A DNA stretch of 64,000 bases from Mesorhizobium sp. M1D.F.Ca.ET.043.01.1.1 (GCF_003952385.1 NZ_CP034444.1:3286001-3350000); one strand, 5' to 3'; positions 8,887 to 16,872 are shown, counted from the first letter of the stretch. Made by a program: numbers and translations. Notes: generated from the letters alone by a model not told the origin.

Positions 8887-9720
8887 ATGACGATCAGCGT
8901 TGCCGACTATGCCCGCGAATGCGCGGCGCAAGGCCTTCGCGGCGACTATTCGGTGTGCCGCGCCGACTTCACCGTGGCGCAGGGCTACGAGTATTCGGCC
9001 GAGGAGCAGGCGGTATGGCGCACGCTCTGCGACCGCCAGACGAAGCTGACGCGCAAGCTCGCGCACCGTTCCTATCTCGATGGCGTCTCGGCGCTTGGGC
9101 TGCTCGACCGGATTCCGGATTTCGACGCCGTCAGCGAGAAGCTGCGCAAGGCGACCGGCTGGGAGATCGTGGCGGTGCCCGGGCTGATCCCCGCGGGCCC
9201 CTTCTTCGACCATCTCGCCAACCGCCGTTTCCCCGTCACCAACTGGCTGCGCAGCCGCAAGGAGCTCGACTACATCGTCGAGCCGGACATGTTCCACGAC
9301 TTCTTCGGCCATGTGCCGATCCTGACGCAGCCGGTGTTCGCCGATTTCATGCAGATGTACGGTGAGAAGGCCGAGGACATGATCGAGCTCGGCGGCGACG
9401 AGATGATCACCCGGCTCTACTGGTACAGCGCCGAATACGGCCTCATCCAGGAAGCCGGCCAGCCGGTGAAAGCCTTCGGCGCCGGGCTGATGTCGTCCTT
9501 CACCGAGCTGCAGTTCGCGGTCGAGAGCAAGGACGCCCACCACGTGCCGTTCGACCTCGAGACGGTGATGCGCACCGGTTACGAGATCGACAAGTTCCAG
9601 CGCGCCTATTTCGTGCTGCCGTCCTTCGACGCGCTGCGCGACGCATTCGCCGGCGGCGACCTTGCCGGCATCGTCAAGCGGTTCAAGGGCCAGCCGGCGC
9701 TCGACCCGGCCACGGTCTAG
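8887..9720 (+). CDS. phhA: Phenylalanine 4-monooxygenase
   Basis: A 277-residue pterin-dependent hydroxylase converting L-phenylalanine to L-tyrosine. The iron ligands are visible: His137 and His142 in MFHDFFGH and Glu183 in YWYSAEYG. It has the single-domain bacterial architecture without the regulatory ACT domain of animal enzymes. The ribosome site (GAGGAG) lies just before the ATG. The divergent Lrp-type regulator is the likely controller. No pterin carbinolamine dehydratase gene (phhB) is adjacent. Confidence 0.95.
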   Translation: MTISVADYARECAAQGLRGDYSVCRADFTVAQGYEYSAEEQAVWRTLCDRQTKLTRKLAHRSYLDGVSALGLLDRIPDFDAVSEKLRKATGWEIVAVPGLIPAGPFFDHLANRRFPVTNWLRSRKELDYIVEPDMFHDFFGHVPILTQPVFADFMQMYGEKAEDMIELGGDEMITRLYWYSAEYGLIQEAGQPVKAFGAGLMSSFTELQFAVESKDAHHVPFDLETVMRTGYEIDKFQRAYFVLPSFDALRDAFAGGDLAGIVKRFKGQPALDPATV

Positions 9721-9759
9721 AGCGCGCTCAAGGGTCCGGCTTTCGCCCAGCCGGGTGTC

Positions 9760-9798
9760 AGAGCGGTTCGGTCGCCGACAAAGCGGCCGAACCGCTCT
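9760..9798. terminator. Bidirectional terminator hairpin between phhA and marR
   Basis: A 16-base stem with one mismatch (AGAGCGGTTCGGTCGC against GCGGCCGAACCGCTCT) and a 7-base loop, between two converging genes. The stem word AGAGCGGTTCGG is the same as the end of the RIME-like repeat, so this may be a RIME fragment recruited as a terminator. Confidence 0.65.
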
Positions 9799-9822
9799 GG
9801 TTCGTTCCCGGTCGCGCCGGCG

Positions 9823-10314
9823 TCAGCCAGCCGAAGCCGGCTCAGCCTTGAGCCTCGCCAACTGCTCGCTCTGCAGCTCGAGCGCGGCGTTGATGAAGCG
9901 CAGCACGGTCGCAAGCTCAGCATCGCTGAAGCTCGCCACCACCTTCTCGCCCTCCCGCGCGATCGCGCCATAATAACGTTCCGACAGCTCTCTGGTCAGT
10001 TCGGTCGCCTCGATCACCACCTTGCGCCTGTCCTCCAGGCTGCGGGTCCGGGTGACGAGCCCACGCGCCTCCAGGCGGTCGATCAACGCCGTCACGGCCG
10101 CCGGCGTCAGTCCCGTTGCCGTGGCCACGGCGCCCGCCGATTGCGGTCCGGCGTAAAGCAGGCCCAGACAATGCCGCTCGGCCGCGATCAGTCCGAGCCG
10201 CGCGCCCACCGCCTCGTCATAGGCCTGCGTCGCGTCCTGCCAGCGCATGACGGCGAGGCTGACAGCCGCTGTCATTTCAGCGCGATCCGTGCTTGACGAA
10301 TTTATTTTGATCAT
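9823..10314 (-). CDS. MarR family transcriptional regulator
   Basis: A 163-residue winged-helix regulator. The recognition region is ATGLTPAAVTALIDRLEARGLV (about 67-88) and the wing is RSLEDRRKVV (about 92-101), both typical of MarR proteins, which usually repress genes until a small ligand binds. The start is uncertain: the Met at 10314 has no ribosome site, whereas the in-frame Met at 10275 (MTAAVSLAV) has a weak one. It is divergent from the tiny membrane protein at 10410, which is the natural candidate target. Confidence 0.88.
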   Translation of the reverse strand: MIKINSSSTDRAEMTAAVSLAVMRWQDATQAYDEAVGARLGLIAAERHCLGLLYAGPQSAGAVATATGLTPAAVTALIDRLEARGLVTRTRSLEDRRKVVIEATELTRELSERYYGAIAREGEKVVASFSDAELATVLRFINAALELQSEQLARLKAEPASAG

Positions 10315-10409
10315 CTAACTATCAATCTGTCTAACATTCAGACTATCGTATCAATATGCGACACCGGCCTTTGCACGGCAAGGGCAAAGTCGGCGACAAG
10401 GAGTGAACA

Positions 10410-10577
10410 ATGAGCATGATTCAACAGCGCACCCCGCTCTCGAACGACGAGGAGTACAGATACGCCAAGCTGGCGATGGAATGGTATGGCTGGGGCTCGC
10501 CCATCGGCCTCGGCATTCTGCTGGTGGCGCTTGCCGCCGCGGCCGTGCTGGTGCGCGTCGCCGTGTACGGACTGTAG
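10410..10577 (+). CDS. Small single-pass membrane protein, 55 residues
   Basis: Reads MSMIQQRTPLSNDEEYRYAK, then a hydrophobic segment (about residues 31-51, rich in Leu, Ala and Val) and a short tail. A ribosome site (AAGGAG) lies 7 bases upstream, and the reading frame has coding-like composition. The charged or polar N-terminus and single membrane helix suggest a membrane-anchored small protein. It is divergent from the MarR regulator (95-base gap). Function not recognised. Confidence 0.6.
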   Translation: MSMIQQRTPLSNDEEYRYAKLAMEWYGWGSPIGLGILLVALAAAAVLVRVAVYGL

Positions 10578-10658
10578 CGAGTCGCCATTTCCGCAAAAGG
10601 CGTGCCAAGGCGGCGCCGGTTGCCGTTCCCCGGCGCCGGCGTCGCTGCCTTTCGCCGT

Positions 10659-12098
10659 TCAGACCGTGATCACCTTGCTGAGATGATCCCCCAGCCGGCA
10701 GGCGAGCGCGGTGATGGTGGTCGTCGGATTACACTGTCCGGAGGTGCAGAACACGGAGGAGCCGCCGACATAGAGGTTGTCCATGCCATGCACCTTGCAG
10801 TTGGCGTCGACGACGCTCTTCAGGACATCGGTGCCCATGCGGGTGCCGCCCATGTGGTGGTGACCGGCCGTCTCCTCATTCGTCGGGTAGTCGCCGCCAT
10901 TGCTGATCCAGTCGGCGATGCGCACACGGCCGAGATTCTTCTGCGCCAATGTGGTGCCGAAAAGCCTCAGGCCTTCGAGCAGCGTGCGGCGCTCGAGCGG
11001 CGACTTCTGCCAGTGCAATTCGATGCGCGGCACGCCGGCGCGGTCGACATCGGTCTTCGACAGCTCGATCTGGTTCGAGGCGAGCGGCGCCTGTTCCCAG
11101 GCGACGTAGAGCTGGGCGGCGCAACGCAGGCGCTGGCTGAGCTGGTCGGACATCCATTCCGCCATGGCGGGCGCGGTACAGGCCAGGTCCGCGATCAGCC
11201 GCTTGACGTGCGGGTAAGGCATCTCGATCAGCCTGATGCCGAAATTCAGGATCTGCAGACGCTCCATCGCGGCGAGCGTCGGCGAGAAGAAGGCTTCGTT
11301 TGAGGCGTCGACCTCGAAATCGTCGTAGCTGGCAAGGATGGCATTGCCGCCCTCGAAGGTCGGGTGCTCCATCCAGTAGCGGCCGAGCGCGGCGGCGTTC
11401 GGCACGACGCCGCCATTCGAGCGCTGGTTCGACCACAGAAGCAGCCTGGAATTCTCCAGCCCGCCGGTGCAGGTGATGAAATAATCGGCCGCGAAGGCGC
11501 CGGCATCCTGGCCGTTCGACCACAATCTGGCGCCGGTGACGCGCCTGCCGTCGCCGGCGAGCTCGGTCGCGTAGGTGTTGAGCACGACGGCGATGTTCCT
11601 GCTCCGGTCGAGCTCGTCGGCGAATTTCTCGCCGAAGCGCACGGCGCCGCTCTTGATCAGCTGCACCCAGCGTATGTCGTCCGAAATCGGCACATCCGGC
11701 CGGAAATCGGGCAGTTCGAGAATGTCGCGGACCTCGGACAGATGGGGTTCGATATCGGCGCGGCTGATCGGCCAGGCGGTGTCCGGCGCCCAGGCCTTCG
11801 GCTCGAAGTCCTGCTTGTCGAGCACGCGGCACCAGCCTGCCCAGTGGTTGGAGGAGCCGCCCATGAAGCGCAGCCTGGTGATGTCGAGGTCGAAATAGTA
11901 GTCGCCGACCGTGGTGCCGCGATAGAAATCCTGCGACTCGTCGCTGAATTCGCGCGAGCCGGCCTCAAGGATAACCACCGGGATGCCGGCGGCGCCAAGT
12001 TTCCTGGCGATCGTGGTGCCGGCGGGGCCGGAGCCGAGGATGCAGACCTTGGGCTTGAAGCTCGCCTGCTTGTAAGCCTCGTAGCTGTCGAAGATCAT
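10659..12098 (-). CDS. GMC family FAD-dependent oxidoreductase
   Basis: A 479-residue flavoprotein. The FAD dinucleotide-binding motif GSGPAGTTIARKLG is at about residues 22-35, followed by LEAGSRE. The C-terminal GMC domain carries AGHHHMGGTRMG (about 416-427) and CNPTTTITALA, typical of sugar or polyol dehydrogenases of the fructose/sorbitol/gluconate dehydrogenase group. It overlaps a small gene with a Tat-like leader, so the two may be subunits of one membrane-associated dehydrogenase, with the flavoprotein carried across by the partner. Substrate unknown. Confidence 0.88.
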   Translation of the reverse strand: MIFDSYEAYKQASFKPKVCILGSGPAGTTIARKLGAAGIPVVILEAGSREFSDESQDFYRGTTVGDYYFDLDITRLRFMGGSSNHWAGWCRVLDKQDFEPKAWAPDTAWPISRADIEPHLSEVRDILELPDFRPDVPISDDIRWVQLIKSGAVRFGEKFADELDRSRNIAVVLNTYATELAGDGRRVTGARLWSNGQDAGAFAADYFITCTGGLENSRLLLWSNQRSNGGVVPNAAALGRYWMEHPTFEGGNAILASYDDFEVDASNEAFFSPTLAAMERLQILNFGIRLIEMPYPHVKRLIADLACTAPAMAEWMSDQLSQRLRCAAQLYVAWEQAPLASNQIELSKTDVDRAGVPRIELHWQKSPLERRTLLEGLRLFGTTLAQKNLGRVRIADWISNGGDYPTNEETAGHHHMGGTRMGTDVLKSVVDANCKVHGMDNLYVGGSSVFCTSGQCNPTTTITALACRLGDHLSKVITV

Positions 12099-12268
12099 GC
12101 AAGATCGCTCCGCCTCAGGATCCAGCCATTGACCTCCACGATCTCGTCAGGGTCGAACCCGTTTGGCTCGGGGACGGCGGACTGGTTGCGGAACAGCGAC
12201 AGCGCGGGCAGCGCGATCAGCGCCTGCAGCATCACGCGGCGCGACATCCTCTTTATGAAATAGCTCAT
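12095..12268 (-). CDS. Small Tat-leader-like partner of the GMC oxidoreductase
   Basis: A 57-residue protein beginning MSYFIKRMSRRVMLQALIAL. SRRVML followed by a hydrophobic stretch resembles a twin-arginine signal, and a short polar tail follows (VPEPNGFDPDEIVEVNGW). Its stop overlaps the GMC start (ATGA), so the two are coupled in translation. Small Tat subunits escort folded flavoprotein dehydrogenases in related systems; a role here is inferred from this arrangement. Confidence 0.65.
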   Translation of the reverse strand: MSYFIKRMSRRVMLQALIALPALSLFRNQSAVPEPNGFDPDEIVEVNGWILRRSDLA

Positions 12269-12434
12269 GACACGTCTCTCGATAGGGGCTCGATGCGCAT
12301 GCCGTTCCCAGGCGGCACACATGCCGCTCGGAAGCTAATTCCGTGCCAAGTTTAGGTGAAAACCCCGTTACAACCGCTCAATCGCCGCGGTTGAATTTGC
12401 AGAAGGTTAACAATTGCCAACCCCGCCCAGAACC

Positions 12435-13196
12435 TCAGGCGGCTTCCGAAATGTCGTGATCGAGAATGGACAGGTTGCGGCCGCGATGCTTGGCCTCATA
12501 GAGCCTGCGGTCGGCGGCGCGCATCAGCTCCGACACGGTGGCGCTCTCGCCACAGGTGATGCCGCCGATCGAGACGGTCAACGGCACGGTCCGCTCGTCG
12601 ACGGGGCGGAAGCGGATCAGTTCGACCTCGCGGCGGATGCGCTCGGCCACGCGCCTTGCCTCCGGCTCGGTGGCGCCGATCAGGAAGGCGGCGAACTCCT
12701 CGCCGCCGATGCGGCCGAGCACGTCGCCGCTGCGCACGCCGCGCTCGATGGCGCCGGCGATCAGAAGCAATGCATCGTCGCCGGTCAGGTGACCGAAGTT
12801 GTCGTTGATGGTCTTGAAGTGATCGGCATCGATGATCAGCAGGGCGCCGCGATCGGTCTTGCGCCGGGAACCGTCGAGCGCGGCAAAGAAGGTCTCGCGG
12901 TTGAGCATCCCGGTCATGTCGTCGCGGCTTGCCTTCTCCGACAGGCGCCTGTGGGCGGCGGCAAGCTGCGCATGCGCACGGGCAAGCTCGCGATGCGCGT
13001 TCTTCAGGCGGTCGCTTTGCCAGAAGGTGCCAGCGCTGGCGATCCAGGCGAGCATCAAAGGGCAAATCGTGGCCGTCAACCAGACGGTGCGGCTGACCGG
13101 AAAGCCCATCGCCGGGACCACAACCAGCGTCAGCAAGAGCGAGGCGGCGACCGAAGCGAACGCGACGACTGCGGACTTCAAAATTATGCGACTCAT
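12435..13196 (-). CDS. Membrane diguanylate cyclase (GGDEF)
   Basis: A 253-residue protein with two N-terminal membrane helices (about residues 5-60), a short coiled-coil linker (AHRELARAHAQLAAAHRRL) and a GGDEF domain (about 85-245). The active site reads RIGGEEF and an RxxD inhibition site (RSGD) sits exactly five residues upstream, so it should be an active, product-inhibited cyclic-di-GMP synthase. The start at 13196 is the first Met before the membrane segment; a much longer open frame upstream has no supporting features. Confidence 0.9.
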   Translation of the reverse strand: MSRIILKSAVVAFASVAASLLLTLVVVPAMGFPVSRTVWLTATICPLMLAWIASAGTFWQSDRLKNAHRELARAHAQLAAAHRRLSEKASRDDMTGMLNRETFFAALDGSRRKTDRGALLIIDADHFKTINDNFGHLTGDDALLLIAGAIERGVRSGDVLGRIGGEEFAAFLIGATEPEARRVAERIRREVELIRFRPVDERTVPLTVSIGGITCGESATVSELMRAADRRLYEAKHRGRNLSILDHDISEAA

Positions 13197-13346
13197 CGCT
13201 GTCTCCCAACGGAATGCCTCTGTGCCAGCAAGCGCTGAAGGCGACCTTTCCGGGACGGTTAAAATTTGAAGCGAGGGGCTATTTTCACCATGCGCGACGC
13301 GCATAAGTTGTGGATAAAGTCGGCGTCCGCATGCCATAAGGAGGCC

Positions 13347-14054
13347 ATGACAACGACCCCCGACCCTGCCCGTTTTGCCCATGTCACGGATTGGGTGTTC
13401 GACCTCGACAACACGCTCTATCCGCACCATTCGAATCTGTTCGCGCAGATCGACGTGAAGATGACCGCCTATGTCGGCGAGCTGCTGACGCTCTCGCGCG
13501 AGGAGGCGCGCAAGCTGCAGAAAGAGCTCTACCTGGAGTACGGCACGACGCTGAACGGGCTGATGACGCGCCACGGCATCGACCCCGACGACTTCCTCGA
13601 GAAGGTGCACGACATCGACTATTCCTGGCTGGTGCCCGATCCGGTGCTCGGCGCCGCGATCCGGCAGCTGCCGGGCCGCAAGTTCATCTTCACCAATGGC
13701 GACCGCAGGCATGCGGAGCGCACGGCGCGCCAGCTGGGCATATTGGACCATTTCGACGACATCTTCGACATCGTCGCGGCGGGCCTCAACCCCAAGCCGG
13801 CGCGCCAGACCTATGAGAGGTTCGCCGAGCTGCATTCCGTCACCGGCCACAACGCGGTGATGTTCGAGGATCTGGCACGCAACCTCTCGGTGCCGAAATC
13901 GCTCGGCATGACGACGGTGCTGGTCGTGCCGCGCAATTTCGAGCCGACTTTCTCGGAGATCTGGGAGCGCGACCCGGCCAACGAGGACGACGTCGATTTC
14001 GTGACCGACGATCTCGCCAGTTTCCTGACGGCAATCGTCGAAGTCCCGGCCTGA
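13347..14054 (+). CDS. HAD-type pyrimidine 5'-nucleotidase
   Basis: A 235-residue haloacid-dehalogenase hydrolase. The nucleophile motif is FDLDNTLYP (about residues 18-26), motif II is FIFTNGDRRHAERTA, and the metal-binding motif is MFEDLARNL. This combination matches the pyrimidine 5'-nucleotidase (TIGR01993) branch. The start at 13347 has a perfect AAGGAGG ribosome site. It lies 150 bases from the diverging GGDEF gene with no functional link visible. Confidence 0.88.
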   Translation: MTTTPDPARFAHVTDWVFDLDNTLYPHHSNLFAQIDVKMTAYVGELLTLSREEARKLQKELYLEYGTTLNGLMTRHGIDPDDFLEKVHDIDYSWLVPDPVLGAAIRQLPGRKFIFTNGDRRHAERTARQLGILDHFDDIFDIVAAGLNPKPARQTYERFAELHSVTGHNAVMFEDLARNLSVPKSLGMTTVLVVPRNFEPTFSEIWERDPANEDDVDFVTDDLASFLTAIVEVPA

Positions 14055-14115
14055 ACCAACCCCAGATTGCTGATACGCCGTTAGAAAGGCAGCCGCCCGC
14101 GGCCGGCAGGCGTGA

Positions 14116-14634
14116 CTAGTCGAAGTCCGGGATCGTGCCCGGCGGCAGGCCCAGTTGGCCGTTCAGGTTTTTCAGGAACCGGCACCATTCGGGCGTGTCC
14201 CGGCGCTTCCCGTTGCCGTTGCCGTCGGACGAAAACCCGTTGCCGAAGCCGCTGCCGCAATTGGCGTTGCCGTTGAAGCTGCCCGCGTTGCCATTGCCGT
14301 TGAAGCTGCCGGCATTGCCGTTGCCGTTGAAATTACCGATGTTGCCGTTGCCGTTGAAGCTGCCGCGGTTGCCGTTGCCGTTGAAATTGCCGGAGTTCCA
14401 CTTGCCGTTCGAGGCGACGGCGTCGCCCAGACCGAGACCGGCAAGCGCGACACCTCGGTGGTCGATGGAGCCGCGGCCGATGGGAAGATCGGCGATCCTG
14501 ACCACCGTCGAGGCGTCGGCAGCCACGATCGCGGCAAGCAGCGCGCAGACCGCGAGGCCGTTACCGTCGCGCGGCCGCGCCGGCGCCGGCTTTTCGCCAC
14601 GCCGGACAGATGCGGATGGTCCGGGCCCGCCCAT
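14116..14634 (-). CDS. Secreted Asn-Gly repeat protein 1
   Basis: A 172-residue protein with a hydrophobic stretch at about residues 27-42 (LAVCALLAAIVAADAS) after a basic N-terminus, consistent with export. It then has a repeat block at about 78-125 built on GSFNGNGNA-type nonamers (N-x-G spacing) and a non-repetitive C-terminus with two Cys (CGSGFGNG and EWCRFLKNL). Its ATG overlaps the stop of the previous repeat gene (TGATG), so translation is coupled. Function not recognised. The repeat resembles pentapeptide-type (N-x-G-x-x) repeats that fold as beta-solenoids. Confidence 0.7.
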   Translation of the reverse strand: MGGPGPSASVRRGEKPAPARPRDGNGLAVCALLAAIVAADASTVVRIADLPIGRGSIDHRGVALAGLGLGDAVASNGKWNSGNFNGNGNRGSFNGNGNIGNFNGNGNAGSFNGNGNAGSFNGNANCGSGFGNGFSSDGNGNGKRRDTPEWCRFLKNLNGQLGLPPGTIPDFD

Positions 14635-15610
14635 CAGCGGTTTCCCCGGCCGTTGAAATTGCCGTTGAACGCGCCGGCATTGCCGTTGCCGTTGAACGAG
14701 CCGCCGTTGAAGTTGCCGTTGAAGGCGCCGACATTGGTGTTGCCGTCATATTCGCCGGTGTTGCCGTTGCCGTTGAAGGCGCCGATGTTGTGGTTTCCGC
14801 TCGTCGGCGAGGTGTTCTCGTTGCCGTTGAAGGCGCCGACATTGCCGCTGCCGCTGTTGAAGGCGCCGATATTGCCGCTGCCGGTGTTCTTGTAGCCGAC
14901 ATTGCCGCCCGAGAAGCCGAGCGGATCCATGCCCCTGACATTCGAACCGATATACTGGCCGTATTGACCGGCGGTTTGAGCGATCCGGGACGTGCTGAAG
15001 GCCTGGCTGCCTGTCGTGCCGTCGGCCTTCGCGCCGGTCGCGCTCAGCAGGCCCAGCCATAGCACCAATAGGACGCGGGGTTTCATGAGCGAACTCCTTC
15101 CATAGCCGCGATTGAAAAGGGACTGGGACCGCCGGCGACATGTCGCGATAGCCTGGCGTGGGGGACGGGCGCGAGGCTCGGCGATCCCAGAAGCGTGAGC
15201 GTCTTTCGACGCTGGTGATTGGCGACGCCGGTGGTTGGCGACGCTAACAGGTGGCGAGGCTAGTGGTTGCCGTTGCCGTTTCCGTTGCCGTTGCCGGCGC
15301 CCCAGTTGCCGTTGCCGTTGGCATTGCCGTTGCCCAGGCCGAAGTTGGCGTTGCCGTTCAGGTTGCCGTTGCCGAGGCCGAAGTTGCCGTTGCCGTTTCC
15401 GTTGCCGTTGGCGATGCCGGCATTGAGGTTGCCGTTGAAGTTGCCGTTGAAGGCGCCCATGTTGGCATTGCCGTTTCCGTTGCCGTTGCCGATACCGAAA
15501 TTGCCGTTGCCGTTGAAGTTGCCGTTGAAGGCGCCGGTGTTGGCATTGCCGTTGCCGTTGCCGTTGCCGACCCCGACGTTGCCGTTGCCGTTGCCGTTCC
15601 CGCTGCCGAT
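14260..15610. repeat. Minisatellite-like DNA inside the Asn-Gly repeat genes
   Basis: The + strand shows long runs of TTGCCGTTGCCGTTGAA-type words in three blocks (about 14260-14400, 14645-14895 and 15260-15610). They are the reverse complement of the Asn-Gly codon repeats. Such DNA is prone to slippage and copy-number change between strains. Confidence 0.8.
14634..15086 (-). CDS. Secreted Asn-Gly pentapeptide-like repeat protein 2
   Basis: A 150-residue protein with a clear signal peptide (MKPRVLLVLWLGLLSATGAKA, cleavage after AKA) and a GAAGGAG ribosome site. The N-terminal mature part (SQAFSTSRIAQTAGQYGQYIG) is non-repetitive. From about residue 60 it runs in pentads, for example NVGYK-NTGSG-NIGAF-NSGSG, then FNGN-rich units to the C-terminus. 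The pentad N-x-G-x-x is that of Pentapeptide_2/MPTR repeats of mycobacterial PPE proteins, which is unexpected here. It is the middle gene of three related neighbours. Confidence 0.78.
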   Translation of the reverse strand: MKPRVLLVLWLGLLSATGAKADGTTGSQAFSTSRIAQTAGQYGQYIGSNVRGMDPLGFSGGNVGYKNTGSGNIGAFNSGSGNVGAFNGNENTSPTSGNHNIGAFNGNGNTGEYDGNTNVGAFNGNFNGGSFNGNGNAGAFNGNFNGRGNR

Positions 15611-15676
15611 CGAGACAGCGGATGCCGTACCAGTCAGCGCCGACAGGACAGCCGCGGCCAGAATGATCTTCCTCAT
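15260..15676 (-). CDS. Secreted Asn-Gly repeat protein 3
   Basis: A 138-residue protein with a signal peptide (MRKIILAAAVLSALTGTASA, cleavage after ASA) and an AAGGAGAA ribosome site. Almost all of the mature chain is GNGNGN-type sequence with a larger period of about 26 residues (NTGAFNGNFNGNGNFGIG recurs as NMGAFNGNFNGNLNAGIA). It ends in GNGNGNH. It has no Cys and few charged residues. It is probably the first gene of the three-gene repeat cluster, 173 bases ahead of the next. Function unknown; a surface, matrix or interfacial role is a guess from composition. Confidence 0.75.
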   Translation of the reverse strand: MRKIILAAAVLSALTGTASAVSIGSGNGNGNGNVGVGNGNGNGNANTGAFNGNFNGNGNFGIGNGNGNGNANMGAFNGNFNGNLNAGIANGNGNGNGNFGLGNGNLNGNANFGLGNGNANGNGNWGAGNGNGNGNGNH

Positions 15677-15957
15677 GACGTTCTCCTTGGTTTGCGTTGA
15701 ACATCCCGGCCAGCACAAGATGACCGGAACCACGCAAAAAGGATGCGCGCAGAAGAGGCGGCGAAACATCGGGGCTGATCGGCAAGGTCTGCCGGTTTTT
15801 CAGCTGAGGCGCTTGTCAGGAAAAAATGAAGGCATCGGGAAAAAACTGACAGGCATGGAGGCTTGTGCCGGGTGTATATTGCCGGGACATTCATGCCTTT
15901 TCTCGTTGGCCCCGAACGGCTTGCGCCCCGCGACGGCAAAGAGAACAGAAGGGGTCG

Positions 15958-16632
15958 ATGCAGGCGGGTATCGCAACAGGCAAGGACGACAGGGCCCGGC
16001 GCCGGCGACTGGCGCGACGCCTGATTGCCGTGCAGGAGGAACAGCGCCTGCGCCTGTCACGCGAGCTGCACGACGATCTGGGCCAGATGCTGGCGAGCGT
16101 CGCGCTGGAACTGCACAGCATCCGCGCGGACTCGGCGGAACTCGATGCCCGCCTCGCGCGCGCCGCTCAATTGATCGACCAGCTGAGCGCCCGGGTGCAC
16201 GACGCTGCCTGGAGCCTGCGGCCCGCGGACCTCGATCGCCTCGGACTTCGCGCCTGCCTCGAGGATCTGGTCAGCATGCTGTGCGCTCAGCTCGGCGTCC
16301 CCGGCGACGTGGATCTCGAAGCCCTGGCGCGGCCGCTCGAGCCCGAAATCGCCCTGACGCTTTATCGCATCGCGCAGGAAGCCCTCACCAACATCGGCAA
16401 GCATGCCCGGCCGGGCCGGGTCAGCGTTACGGCCCACATATGGGACAACAAACTGCGGCTCGCGGTCGAGGACAACGGCCAAGGCTTCGACGGCACCGTC
16501 GCGCCCGGCCCCCACCATCTGGGGCTTGCGGGGATGAAGGAGCGCCTTGCCTTGATCGGAGGCGAGCTGACAGTCGAAACCGCCAGGGGCAAGGGGACCG
16601 CCATCTATGCCGATGTGCGCTTGAGCGACTGA
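15958..16632 (+). CDS. Sensorless histidine kinase, NarX/UhpB (HisKA_3) type
   Basis: A 224-residue cytoplasmic kinase. The phosphorylated His is His38 in RELHDDLGQ. The ATP-binding domain has the N box (ALTNIGKHA), EDNGQGF and GLAGMKERLALIGGEL, so the catalytic parts are complete. There is no membrane or sensor domain, hence the input must come from another protein or a short N-terminal basic helix (KDDRARRRRLARR). The start at 15958 has an AGAAGGGG site. The cognate regulator is probably the NarL-type gene 450 bases downstream. The Asn-Gly repeat genes lie divergently upstream. Confidence 0.88.
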   Translation: MQAGIATGKDDRARRRRLARRLIAVQEEQRLRLSRELHDDLGQMLASVALELHSIRADSAELDARLARAAQLIDQLSARVHDAAWSLRPADLDRLGLRACLEDLVSMLCAQLGVPGDVDLEALARPLEPEIALTLYRIAQEALTNIGKHARPGRVSVTAHIWDNKLRLAVEDNGQGFDGTVAPGPHHLGLAGMKERLALIGGELTVETARGKGTAIYADVRLSD

Positions 16633-16712
16633 GCGCTCCGACAAATTGCCGCACGCGCCCGATCGGGATGATCGTTTCGTCGAATCGCCATCCTGATCCA
16701 AACCTTTGTTGG

Positions 16713-16784
16713 AGTATGATCTTCTCCGAAAACCGGTCCCCACTTTTTGCCTTCGCTGAGCTTCGGTTCGGGGTCATGCCCTAG
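16713..16784. repeat. Palindromic intergenic repeat, copy 2 (degenerate)
   Basis: Left arm GAGTATGATCTTCTCCGAAAACCGG and right part GGTTCGGGGTCATGCCCT match the family seen intact at 25513-25561 but with an extra insert (GCCTTCGCTGAGC). It adjoins the RIME-like copy, the same association as at 5742-5880. Confidence 0.6.
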
Positions 16785-16796
16785 AAGGGTCGGCGT

Positions 16797-16872
16797 TCCG
16801 AACCGCTCTAAATATTTGTTTTTACGCAATTCCGGACGGAAAACCGTTACACACTTTTCCTGGAATTGCTCT
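16797..16872 (-). repeat. RIME-like intergenic repeat, copy 2
   Basis: The reverse complement of the element at 5804-5880, differing at about two positions (AAGTGTGT for AAGCGTGT and ATATTT for ATACTT). It lies 11 kb from copy 1 in opposite orientation. Confidence 0.75.

Noticed and set aside
14260..15610. CRISPR-like array
   Set aside because: The repeats have no spacers of constant length and lie inside open reading frames with signal peptides; no cas genes are near.
15267..16784. A 505-codon + strand frame rich in Leu-Pro that spans the repeat gene and the kinase
   Set aside because: It is antisense to the Asn-Gly repeats and out of frame with the kinase; the LPLPLPLP stretch only mirrors the GNGNGN codons.
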